A stretch of 8,105 nucleotides of DNA from Alphaproteobacteria bacterium. Lineage in GTDB: Bacteria > Pseudomonadota > Alphaproteobacteria > Rs-D84. Position 1 is the first letter of the stretch, and every line of letters starts with the position of its first letter. Location of the stretch: positions 1 to 8,105 of the forward strand of contig JAEDOP010000026.1 of the NCBI GenBank assembly GCA_016301865.1, given 5' to 3'. Positions 1 through 5,889 of this stretch are shown here, piece after piece. The position numbers were made by a program, and so were the translations under genes. The notes under the pieces are model-generated. The model saw nothing but the letters and a program-made list of their open reading frames with translations, had not been told where the DNA came from and did not search any database.

Positions 1-11
1 AAAAAGAAAGC

Positions 12-80
12 CGTCACCCCGACTTCGGGCCCCGCAAAAATTGAAAATTTTTGTGGGTGATACTAGGTCGGGGTCTATTG
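12..80 (+). repeat. Dispersed palindromic repeat, copy 1 (long loop)
   Basis: The element has the frame CGTCA, stem CCCCGAC (17-23), a 43-base interior, stem GTCGGGG (67-73), then TCTATTG. The interior contains a second hairpin, CCCGCAAAAATT (31-42) against AATTTTTGTGGG (46-57), with one G-T wobble. The flanks CGTCA and TCYATTG match those of the element at 114-143 read on the other strand, so the two look like members of one family. Copy number elsewhere in the genome cannot be seen here. Confidence 0.55.
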
Positions 81-113
81 TTTCATAGTGCAAATGACAA
101 AGTCCGCAGAACA

Positions 114-143
114 CAATGGATACCGGCCTGCGCCGGTATGACG
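114..143 (-). repeat. Dispersed palindromic repeat, copy 2 (REP/MITE-like)
   Basis: Read on the minus strand this is CGTCA, stem TACCGGC, loop GCAG, stem GCCGGTA, then TCCATTG. The stem is perfect (121-127 with 132-138) and extends to eight pairs with A120/T139. Translated on the plus strand it gives WIPACAGMT, a peptide often seen in spurious ORFs of proteobacterial genomes that carry this repeat class. It is inverted relative to the copy at 12-80, with 33 bases between them. Confidence 0.65.
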
Positions 144-284
144 CGTCTTAATATTAATTTTTTATCTCGGCTGTGCTGTGCACAGACGGATGCTCTTTGC
201 GCTTTGCTATTTGCTCTTTGTTTGCCCAACGGGCAAACGTAGATAAACTTTTATTTATCTAACAAAACGGGTCGTATGGGTGGG

Positions 285-671
285 TTATTGTAAAATTTGT
301 TTTGCGGATTCTAGTAATCCGATTGCTAAATCCAGATCATTATTGCCGTCTGTTGGTGCGGGCGCGACAACCACATTGGGGGTAACGGCCGATTCACCGG
401 CCAGTAATTCGTCCGCACTGGTCGGCAGATTCCCATCACGCATTAATTTTTTTACCCCCGCGATTGTCAACCCGTGTTTATGCAACAAATCGCGGATAAC
501 AATTAATTTTTCAACTGTTTCTGCACGATAATACCGACGACCGCCCGCCCCCGTTGTTGGGCGAATGGCGACTGGAAATTGCTTTTCCCAATAGCGCAGG
601 GTGTGCGCCGGCACGTTTAAACGCTTGGACACTTCATTTATCGATGAAAAGTATTCATTTGTATTTTCCAT
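285..671 (-). CDS. MerR-family transcriptional regulator
   Basis: This 128-residue protein has an N-terminal MerR winged helix-turn-helix. Residues 8-30 (FSSINEVSKRLNVPAHTLRYW) form the helix-turn-helix, and GGRRYY at 43-48 is the wing. Helices to about residue 78 (HGLTIAGVKKLM) complete the DNA-binding unit. The C-terminal part (about 80-128) is short, rich in Pro, Ala and Asp, and has no cysteine cluster, so metal sensing as in MerR or ZntR is not indicated. It resembles the short regulator common in Alphaproteobacteria, which often sits near ihfA. Known family members bind spaced promoters as dimers; the target here is unknown. The gene starts 14 bases after the gyrA stop on the same strand, so co-transcription is likely. 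A purine stretch, TTGGGGGTG on the minus strand, precedes the ATG and may serve as a weak ribosome binding site. Confidence 0.88.
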   Translation of the reverse strand: MENTNEYFSSINEVSKRLNVPAHTLRYWEKQFPVAIRPTTGAGGRRYYRAETVEKLIVIRDLLHKHGLTIAGVKKLMRDGNLPTSADELLAGESAVTPNVVVAPAPTDGNNDLDLAIGLLESAKQILQ

Positions 672-685
672 GCCGGCACCCCCAA

Positions 686-3415
686 TTATTCAGACACAAC
701 CGTATCCGTTTCCGCGGATTCTTCGTCGGATGCACGTTCGATTGAAATGGCCGATACAACCTTTTCATTATCGCCAGTGCGGAACAAGGTTACACCCGCC
801 GTTGAACGACCCGCAATACGAACATCAGACACTGGCGTACGGATGATTTTTCCACCATCGGTTACCATTATAATATCTTGGTCATCAATAACCGGGAACG
901 AACCTGCAACGGCGGTATTCTTGCCCCCCAGTTTGATGTTTGTAAATCCGCCACCACCACGATGTGTCAGACGATATTCATATGAACTGGTGCGTTTGCC
1001 GAATCCGTTTTCAGAAATTGTTAAAATAAATTCTTCGCGGGATGCCATTTCGGCCATTTTCGCATCGTCCAGAACGATTGTTGTTTCTTCTTCGTCGGTG
1101 GACGCTTCTTCTTCGATGCCGGTGGCGGCGCGACGGGCGGCACGCGACTGCTTAATATACGCTGCGCGAACAGCCGAATCAGATTCGCCACGATTCAACA
1201 TCGCCATGCCGATAATACGATCGTCTGCGTCCAATGTGATACCGCGAACACCGGTTGAATTACGGCCGGCAAACACACGGATTTCAGGCACAGGGAATCG
1301 AATCGCGCGGCCACGATATGTTGCCAAGAATACATCCTGGGCATCATTACATGGCAGTACGGAAATCAAACTGTCACCTTCGTCCAGTTTCATCGCAATC
1401 TTACCATTGGCGCGGATTGAATCAAAATCAGACATGCGATTGCGACGCACCGTACCAGACGCGGTCGCGAACATCAGATAATGTTCAACCCCAGATTCAG
1501 CGACGCGGGCAACATCTTCTTCGGGGACAGGCAAAATCGCGGTAATCGTTTCGCCGTTTTCCAGTGGCAACAGGTTGACCAGTGGACGTCCCTTGGCGGC
1601 GGCCGCCGCTTCGGGTAATTTATAGGTTTTTAATTTATAGCACATACCAAGTGAACTAAAGAACAACAATGGTGTGTGGGTGTTTGCAACGAACACCTGG
1701 ACCACATAGTCGTCGTCTTTGGTTGCCATGGCATTGCGACCCTTGCCCCCGCGTTTCTGGGCGCGGTATGTATCCAGCGCAACGCGTTTGATGTATCCTG
1801 TGTTGGACACAGTAATAACCATATCTTCACGGGCAATCAAATCTTCGATATCAATGTCGATTTCTGCGTCAGAAATTTCTGTACGACGTGGGGACGCCCA
1901 ATTGTCACGTACAGACGTGGTTTCGTCGCGAATGATTTGGATGATGCGTTCGTGACTGCCCAAAATTTCCAACAGGTCGCGAATCGTTGCACCCAATGTC
2001 GTCAAATCATTGTGGATTTTGTCGCGTTCCAGGCCGGTCAAACGATGCAGTTGCAATTCCAAGATTGCACGGGCCTGATCTTCGGACATATAGAACATGC
2101 CATCTTTGTATTCTGTGTTCGGGTCGTCAATTAATTGGATATATGATTCAATGTCCGACGCACGCCAACCACGGGAAATCAACGCTTCGCGGGCGATGTC
2201 TGGGTTTGGACTGGATTTAATCAGTTCAATAACTTCGTCCAGATTGCCAACCGCAACAGACAGCCCCAATAATGTGTGGGCACGATTGCGCGCCTTGTTC
2301 AAATCAAAGATTGTGCGACGGCGAATAACCTCGGCCCGGAATTCAATAAAGGCATCCAGAACACCACGAACATTGAATAACATTGGACGACCACGGTTCA
2401 ACGCCATCATGTTAACAGGGAAACTGGTCTGCATTTCTGTGTACTGGAACAGATGATTCAAGACCACATCCGCAATTGCGTCGCGCTTTAATTCAATAAC
2501 GATACGCAGACCTTCTTTGGATGATTCGTCACGAATTTCCGAGATGCCTTCGATACGTTTATCCTTAATCAATTCGGCGATTTTGATAATCATTTGCGCC
2601 TTGTTAACCTGGTACGGGATTTCATCCACGATAATCGCCTGGTGATCACGGAAATCTTCGATGTGTGTTTTTGAACGGATGATAATTGAACCGCGACCGG
2701 TTGTGTGCGCTTTGTACGCGCCGGCACGCCCCATAATCATCGCGCCCGTCGGAAAATCAGGCCCAGGGATAATCGTGAACAATTCATCATCAGACAAATC
2801 GCGATTATCCAATATTGCCAAAATACCATTACAAATTTCACCCAAATTATATGTCGGTACATTTGTTGCCATACCAACCGCAATACCCGAACCACCGTTC
2901 ACCAAGAAATTTGGAAACTTGGTTGGCAAGACAACCGGTTCTTGCAAACTGCCATCAAAGTTCGGCTGCCAGTCAACAGTGTCTTTGTCCATGTCTTCCA
3001 TTAACGACGCACCCAGTTTCGACAGGCGTGCTTCGGTATAACGCATGGCCGCAGCCTTGTCCCCGTCGCGCGAACCAAAGTTACCCTGGCCCTGGACCAG
3101 CATTTCGCCCATAGAAAAATCCTGGCCCATGCGAACCATGGCTTCGTAAATAGAACTGTCACCGTGTGGGTGATATTTACCCATAACATCACCGACAATA
3201 CGCGCAGATTTAACCGTTGGTTTCGTCGCCGGCGCAACATCGTTCATAACGTACAGAATTCGGCGGTGTACAGGCTTGCACCCGTCGCGAACGTCTGGCA
3301 ATGCACGATCAACGATAACCGACATCGCATAGTCCAAAAAACTGGTCCGCATTTCGTGTTCCAAAGACGACTGGGGAACACGCGTTTCAATTACTTCGTT
3401 AATGTTTTCTGACAT
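686..3415 (-). CDS. gyrA: DNA gyrase subunit A
   Basis: GyrA is the breakage-reunion subunit of the A2B2 gyrase, which introduces negative supercoils using ATP. The 909-residue protein has the winged-helix/tower core with catalytic Tyr126 in AAAMRYTEAR and the quinolone-determining segment YHPHGDSSIYE (81-91). Positions matching E. coli Ser83 and Asp87 are Ser87 and Glu91. The C-terminal beta-pinwheel begins near residue 525 and carries the GyrA box QKRGGKG (553-559), which separates it from ParC. Residues about 754-792 form a charged, Glu-rich insert between pinwheel blades, typical of alphaproteobacterial GyrA. The tail (894-909) is acidic. I chose the start at 3415 because conserved sequence begins there (MSENINEV) and AGGAAAGG lies six bases upstream. 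The in-frame extension to 3541 would add 42 unrelated residues and overlap the divergent ORF. A merR-type gene follows closely. Confidence 0.97.
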   Translation of the reverse strand: MSENINEVIETRVPQSSLEHEMRTSFLDYAMSVIVDRALPDVRDGCKPVHRRILYVMNDVAPATKPTVKSARIVGDVMGKYHPHGDSSIYEAMVRMGQDFSMGEMLVQGQGNFGSRDGDKAAAMRYTEARLSKLGASLMEDMDKDTVDWQPNFDGSLQEPVVLPTKFPNFLVNGGSGIAVGMATNVPTYNLGEICNGILAILDNRDLSDDELFTIIPGPDFPTGAMIMGRAGAYKAHTTGRGSIIIRSKTHIEDFRDHQAIIVDEIPYQVNKAQMIIKIAELIKDKRIEGISEIRDESSKEGLRIVIELKRDAIADVVLNHLFQYTEMQTSFPVNMMALNRGRPMLFNVRGVLDAFIEFRAEVIRRRTIFDLNKARNRAHTLLGLSVAVGNLDEVIELIKSSPNPDIAREALISRGWRASDIESYIQLIDDPNTEYKDGMFYMSEDQARAILELQLHRLTGLERDKIHNDLTTLGATIRDLLEILGSHERIIQIIRDETTSVRDNWASPRRTEISDAEIDIDIEDLIAREDMVITVSNTGYIKRVALDTYRAQKRGGKGRNAMATKDDDYVVQVFVANTHTPLLFFSSLGMCYKLKTYKLPEAAAAAKGRPLVNLLPLENGETITAILPVPEEDVARVAESGVEHYLMFATASGTVRRNRMSDFDSIRANGKIAMKLDEGDSLISVLPCNDAQDVFLATYRGRAIRFPVPEIRVFAGRNSTGVRGITLDADDRIIGMAMLNRGESDSAVRAAYIKQSRAARRAATGIEEEASTDEEETTIVLDDAKMAEMASREEFILTISENGFGKRTSSYEYRLTHRGGGGFTNIKLGGKNTAVAGSFPVIDDQDIIMVTDGGKIIRTPVSDVRIAGRSTAGVTLFRTGDNEKVVSAISIERASDEESAETDTVVSE

Positions 3416-3420
3416 ACTTA

Positions 3421-3428
3421 CCTTTCCT
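3421..3428 (-). promoter_or_regulatory. Ribosome binding site of gyrA
   Basis: The minus strand reads AGGAAAGG, then five to six bases, then ATG at 3415. This strong Shine-Dalgarno match fixes the gyrA start and argues against the longer open frame that begins at 3541. Confidence 0.8.
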
Positions 3429-3445
3429 ATGTTTATAACACACAA

Positions 3446-3475
3446 AACATAGCAGATTTTTGGGCTTTTGGTCAA
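3446..3475 (-). promoter_or_regulatory. Probable gyrA promoter
   Basis: On the minus strand TTGACC (3475-3470) is separated by 18 bases from TATGTT (3451-3446). This is a reasonable sigma70-type pair. It would start transcription near 3439, about two dozen bases before the start codon. The -35 box lies inside the loop of the inverted repeat at 3457-3492, and the left arm of that repeat occupies the spacer. A protein bound to the repeat would therefore be expected to affect gyrA transcription. Confidence 0.5.
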
Positions 3476-3492
3476 GAAATAAAGCCCAAAAA
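3457..3492. repeat. 12-bp perfect inverted repeat in the gyrA/ORF61 promoter region
   Basis: TTTTTGGGCTTT (3457-3468) is the exact reverse complement of AAAGCCCAAAAA (3481-3492), with 12 bases between. The T-rich side is outermost on the left of each strand, so on neither strand is the hairpin followed by a U-tract. It is therefore not an ordinary intrinsic terminator. Its position across the probable gyrA promoter suggests an operator or a cruciform-forming, supercoiling-sensitive element; this is inference. Confidence 0.7.
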
Positions 3493-3497
3493 AACAA

Positions 3498-3525
3498 TTG
3501 ACAAAACCATCATTCGTGATAATAT
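3498..3525 (+). promoter_or_regulatory. Promoter of the small-ORF unit, probably leaderless
   Basis: A perfect TTGACA (3498-3503) is followed after 16 bases by TAATAT (3520-3525); GATAAT at 3518-3523 overlaps it. The expected transcription start is about 3531-3533, which coincides with the ATG at 3533. No Shine-Dalgarno sequence could fit in such a message. Confidence 0.55.
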
Positions 3526-3532
3526 AGATTGT

Positions 3533-3718
3533 ATGGGACAAATCAAAGATATTTTAACCGAAACACGCGATTGTGCACAGGAAATGCGCGACACATACGG
3601 TCACTGCTGCATTGCACGCGCACAATTTACGTGCCAGATATGGAATCTGAACCAGACGATTAAATTAATCAATGGGATTGAACGCATGTGTAAGAACGTA
3701 CACAACAAACAAAGATAA
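3533..3718 (+). CDS. Small cysteine-rich protein of unknown function
   Basis: I do not recognise this 61-residue protein. It is mainly hydrophilic and probably helical, with no signal peptide or membrane segment. It has five cysteines (14, 25, 26, 34, 53), including an adjacent pair CC, but no CxxC zinc-finger spacing. Evidence that it is real: a near-consensus promoter directly upstream, codon use like the neighbours, a start that matches the predicted transcription start, and a second small ORF beginning nine bases after its stop. Evidence against: no ribosome binding site and no known homologue that I can name. It is divergent from gyrA and shares its upstream region, so regulation could be linked. 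It might bind a metal or cofactor through its cysteines, but nothing here proves that. Confidence 0.55.
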   Translation: MGQIKDILTETRDCAQEMRDTYGHCCIARAQFTCQIWNLNQTIKLINGIERMCKNVHNKQR

Positions 3719-3727
3719 ACAGGATTC

Positions 3728-3835
3728 ATGATGGACAATATGTTTTTGCCGTTTTATAAACTGTTTGTAGCGTTGTTTATGTATCATTTAACAAAGGAAG
3801 CGTTGGCAAAGCTCGGTTTAATAAAATCTAAATAA
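3728..3835 (+). CDS. 35-residue hydrophobic microprotein (hypothetical)
   Basis: The frame encodes 35 residues, beginning MMDNMFLPFYKLFVALF and ending LGLIKSK with TAA. Residues about 6-20 are hydrophobic and aromatic and could form one short membrane helix; the C-terminal half is a Lys-containing amphipathic stretch. Two adjacent ATG codons are possible. AGGA at 3721-3724 is six bases from the second (3731), so the second may be the real start, giving 34 residues. It lies nine bases after the stop of the 61-residue ORF, which suggests one transcript. No family is recognised. Its small size leaves real doubt that it is translated. Confidence 0.4.
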   Translation: MMDNMFLPFYKLFVALFMYHLTKEALAKLGLIKSK

Positions 3836-3964
3836 AAAGGTTGCGTTTTTATAAAACCTGTGATTAAATAGGGGCACAAACGGATTTTTTCGGGTGTACG
3901 GATGATGCTGCTCGGGTACACTTGAATCATAAAAGTAAAAGAAATAAACCAAGGGTTTGAAGTC
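3836..3964 (+). promoter_or_regulatory. rpmH upstream leader
   Basis: This stretch of 129 bases between the microprotein and rpmH has no gene. A weak promoter candidate is TTGCGT (3841-3846), 17 bases, TTAAAT (3864-3869). GTGTAC (3894-3899) can pair with GTACAC (3916-3921) in a leader transcript. AAGGG at 3951-3955 is a plausible ribosome binding site, nine bases before the rpmH start. No known riboswitch or leader family is recognised. Confidence 0.35.
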
Positions 3965-4117
3965 ATGGCAACAAAACGTACATATCAACCATCGAAAACA
4001 CGCCGTGTTCGCACACACGGGTTTCGTGCACGTATGGCAACCGCCGGTGGTCGCGATGTTCTGAATCGTCGTCGCGCAGCGGGCCGTAAAAGATTGGCCG
4101 CCACAGCGGCAAATTAA
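3965..4117 (+). CDS. rpmH: 50S ribosomal protein L34 (bL34)
   Basis: The 50-residue basic protein is bL34, a component of the large ribosomal subunit. The signature is clear: KRTYQPS (4-10), HGFRARMATAGGRDVLNRRRAAGRKRL (18-44). It is a few residues longer than the usual 44-46, with two extra N-terminal residues after Met (Ala, Thr) and a short AATAAN tail. In most bacteria rpmH is followed by rnpA and yidC. Here it is followed at once by two terminators and a convergent gene, so the usual cluster is broken. The ATG at 3965 begins the conserved sequence and has AAGGG nine bases upstream. Confidence 0.96.
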   Translation: MATKRTYQPSKTRRVRTHGFRARMATAGGRDVLNRRRAAGRKRLAATAAN

Positions 4118-4118
4118 G

Positions 4119-4145
4119 AAAACCGCCGATTGGCGGTTTTTATTT
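4119..4145 (+). terminator. Intrinsic terminator of rpmH
   Basis: AAAACCGCC (4119-4127) pairs perfectly with GGCGGTTTT (4132-4140) across a GATT loop, followed by TATTT. It begins one base after the rpmH stop codon. Confidence 0.85.
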
Positions 4146-4147
4146 AT

Positions 4148-4177
4148 AAAAAATCCCCCCGGCGGGGGGATTTTTTT
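4148..4177. terminator. Bidirectional terminator between rpmH and pyk
   Basis: A very strong hairpin: AAAAAATCCCCCC (4148-4160) against GGGGGGATTTTTT (4164-4176), with a three-base loop GGC and T-tracts on both strands. It backs up the terminator of rpmH and ends pyk from the other side. The pyk stop codon (4178-4176) overlaps its arm. Confidence 0.88.
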
Positions 4178-5546
4178 AATCCAATGTACGCAGACTGATT
4201 TTATCGGCGTCCACGATAACTAATTTACCCATATTGATATTAAACCGGCGGGCGGAATTAAATGCATCACGCATACCAAATAATTCTGGGCAATAAATCG
4301 GGAACACACCACGCGCCAGGCACAACTGGTTCGCGACAACCGATTCATTACATACCGCAATAACCGGGATGTCGGGTTTGCGGCACGAAATCTGGGTTGC
4401 AGCAATGGTATCACGCGCAAACACAACAATCGCAGACGCACGGTTCAAATACGCCATGGACGCAACCGAACGCGACCAATCGTTTTCAGGAATATTTTCC
4501 ACGCGCGACCAATCATAAGGATTGGCAATCGCGTCTGCGTCTGCATGCGCCAGAATATTATACATCGTTTCAATTACATTCACTGGATTAATGCCAATGG
4601 TTGTTTCTTCGGATGTCATGGTTGAATCTGCGCGCAGGTATGCAGTGTTCGCGACGTCTGTAATTTCAGCACGGGTTGGAAATTCACTGTTTACCATAGA
4701 ACCCAACATCTGGGTTGCAACAATTACAGGTTTGTTCATTTTGCGACATTCGCGGATGATACGACGGGAAATTGCCGGAACTTCGGCATATGGCACTTCA
4801 ACCGCCAAGTCGCCACGCGCAATCATAATTCCATCGGCGGCGGCGGCGATATCCGTGATGCGTTCAACCGCGTTTGGACGTTCGATTTTCGCGATAATTT
4901 TAATTGGGTGCGCACTGCGCGCGGTGATGAAATCACGAACTTCGGCAATATCTTCGGGCTTTTGCACGAATGAAATCGCAACATAGTCTGGATTCTTGGT
5001 GATTGCATATTCCAGGTCTGCGCGATCCTTGGCCGTCAGAACAGATGTGTTGATTTCGGTATCGGGCAAATTAAAGCCACGACGTGACCAAATTTCAGTA
5101 CCGCGCACAACCGTCGCATCAACGCGTTCAGGTGACGCAAAATCAACACGCATTTCAATTTTACCATCGTTTAACAGAATTCTGTCACCAACGTTTAACG
5201 ACCCCAAAACATCGGCATCTGGCAACTGGACACGCGTTGCATCACCCGGGGTCGGGTCGGTGTCAAATGTGAATTTCTGGCCGATGGTTAATGGATATTT
5301 ATCTTCGGTTTCAAAGTTACCAATGCGGTGTTTGGGGCCCTGTAAATCAATCATAATCGCAACAGGTGTATTTAATTCATTTGAAATTTCACGTATCATA
5401 TCGATTTTACGCCCCTGGACGTCGCCGGTATCGTGACTAAAATTCAGGCGGCACATGTTAACACCCGCCGAAATCATACGCGTCAGGCTTTCTTTGTCTT
5501 CGCACTTTGGACCAATCGATGCAGTGATTTTTGTATATTTATTCAT
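4176..5546 (-). CDS. pyk: Pyruvate kinase
   Basis: Pyruvate kinase transfers phosphate from phosphoenolpyruvate to ADP, the last step of glycolysis, in the cytoplasm. The 456-residue protein has the TIM-barrel elements RLNFSHD (33-39), IDLQGPKHRIG (67-76) and the active-site segment IIAKIERPNAV (217-227) with catalytic Lys220. Metal ligands are Glu222 and Asp246 (MIARGDLAVE), and substrate-binding Thr278 lies in ATQML. The B domain is about 75-165; the C-terminal regulatory domain starts near 350. It is slightly short for the family (usually about 470-480). Several normally conserved positions differ: ATQMLE is ATQMLG, and DAVMLSGET is DSTMTSEET (308-316). The catalytic residues remain, so activity is likely. 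The ATG at 5546 has AAGGA six bases upstream. It is divergent from gapR and convergent with rpmH. Confidence 0.94.
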   Translation of the reverse strand: MNKYTKITASIGPKCEDKESLTRMISAGVNMCRLNFSHDTGDVQGRKIDMIREISNELNTPVAIMIDLQGPKHRIGNFETEDKYPLTIGQKFTFDTDPTPGDATRVQLPDADVLGSLNVGDRILLNDGKIEMRVDFASPERVDATVVRGTEIWSRRGFNLPDTEINTSVLTAKDRADLEYAITKNPDYVAISFVQKPEDIAEVRDFITARSAHPIKIIAKIERPNAVERITDIAAAADGIMIARGDLAVEVPYAEVPAISRRIIRECRKMNKPVIVATQMLGSMVNSEFPTRAEITDVANTAYLRADSTMTSEETTIGINPVNVIETMYNILAHADADAIANPYDWSRVENIPENDWSRSVASMAYLNRASAIVVFARDTIAATQISCRKPDIPVIAVCNESVVANQLCLARGVFPIYCPELFGMRDAFNSARRFNINMGKLVIVDADKISLRTLD

Positions 5547-5580
5547 TATGTTTCCTTAGATATATCTTGAATTTGTTTTC

Positions 5581-5608
5581 TTGATTTTTACGATTTATGA
5601 TATATCAT
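5581..5608 (+). promoter_or_regulatory. Probable promoter of gapR-RNHCP
   Basis: TTGATT (5581-5586), 16 bases, TATCAT (5603-5608) would start transcription near 5615. AAGGGGA (5626-5632) is a strong ribosome binding site eight bases before the gapR ATG. The -10 box is the right half of the palindrome at 5595-5610. Confidence 0.45.
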
Positions 5609-5610
5609 AA
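5595..5610. repeat. 16-bp perfect palindrome between pyk and gapR
   Basis: TTATGATATATCATAA equals its own reverse complement. Each strand carries the -10-like words TATGAT and TATCAT within it, so it may be a shared divergent promoter core or an operator for a dimeric regulator. Being AT-rich, chance is not excluded. Confidence 0.6.
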
Positions 5611-5640
5611 TTGCCATAAATAAACAAGGGGAAAACAGAA

Positions 5641-5889
5641 ATGAAACAGGCAAATCATGGCGCAATTGATAACCAGCAATTGTTAAGCATTATCGAACGT
5701 ATCGAAAAATTAAACGAAGATACAGCCGCAATCGCAGCAGATATCAAAGAAATTTATTCCGAGGCTAAATCCGCCGGGTTCGACCCAAAATACATTCGCC
5801 AGATGATACGCCTGCGCAAGTTGGACCCAGATGAACTGGACGAAGCGGACGAATTAACACAGATGTACCGCAACGCACTGGGTATATAA
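5641..5889 (+). CDS. gapR: GapR-family (DUF2312) DNA-binding protein
   Basis: The 82-residue protein matches the GapR/DUF2312 family along its length. The pattern is QLLSIIERIEKL (13-24), IKEIYSEAKSAGFDPKYIRQMIRLRK (35-60), then an acidic helix ending YRNALGI (76-82). The first helix (about 11-45) is a coiled coil used for oligomerisation. Basic residues Lys36, Lys43, Lys50, Arg53, Arg57, Arg59 and Lys60 probably line the DNA channel. In Caulobacter crescentus GapR is a nucleoid protein that encircles overtwisted DNA ahead of replication and transcription and stimulates gyrase and topoisomerase IV. Length is close to the Caulobacter protein (about 89). Here it lies a few kilobases from gyrA and is divergent from pyk. 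The stop overlaps the next start (TAATG), so it is translationally coupled to the RNHCP gene. The family call is firm; the function is by homology. Confidence 0.93.
   Translation: MKQANHGAIDNQQLLSIIERIEKLNEDTAAIAADIKEIYSEAKSAGFDPKYIRQMIRLRKLDPDELDEADELTQMYRNALGI

Larger units (their letters stand above)
1..284. other. Gene-free left flank with repeats and hairpins
   Basis: No convincing gene lies in this stretch. The open frame across 51-242 reads through a palindromic repeat and has no family resemblance or good ribosome binding site. The region holds two inverted repeat-family elements (12-80 and 114-143), a 10-bp palindrome CTGTGCACAG at 176-185, a hairpin GTTTGCCC/GGGCAAAC at 220-238, and an AT-rich hairpin AGATAAA/TTTATCT at 241-260. 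It lies immediately downstream of the gyrA-merR unit. Its hairpins may help end that transcript, but none has a clear U-tract on the minus strand. Confidence 0.6.

Noticed and set aside
51..242. A 63-residue open frame in the left flank
   Set aside because: It reads through the palindromic repeat (WIPACAGMT) and has no ribosome binding site or family resemblance.
747..1481. Long plus-strand open frame opposite gyrA
   Set aside because: It is the antisense shadow of the gyrA C-terminal region, with low-complexity Ser/Arg/Pro composition and no start signal.
3074..3175. Quinolone resistance change in GyrA
   Set aside because: Ser is present at the E. coli 83 position; Glu at the 87 position is a normal residue in many wild-type GyrA proteins.
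3457..3492. The inverted repeat upstream of gyrA as an intrinsic terminator
   Set aside because: On both strands the T-tract precedes rather than follows the hairpin.
3416..3541. N-terminal extension of gyrA to 3541
   Set aside because: The 42 extra residues are unlike GyrA, would include the promoter and inverted repeat, and overlap the divergent ORF; a strong ribosome binding site serves the start at 3415.
3836..3964. A known structured RNA ahead of rpmH
   Set aside because: Only a weak 6-bp stem and a weak promoter are visible; no match to 4.5S RNA, tmRNA or a riboswitch core.
3784..4018. Minus-strand open frames opposite the rpmH leader
   Set aside because: They overlap rpmH or its leader, have no ribosome binding site and no recognisable sequence.
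4522..4986. Plus-strand open frame opposite pyk
   Set aside because: It is an antisense shadow of a clearly coding gene.
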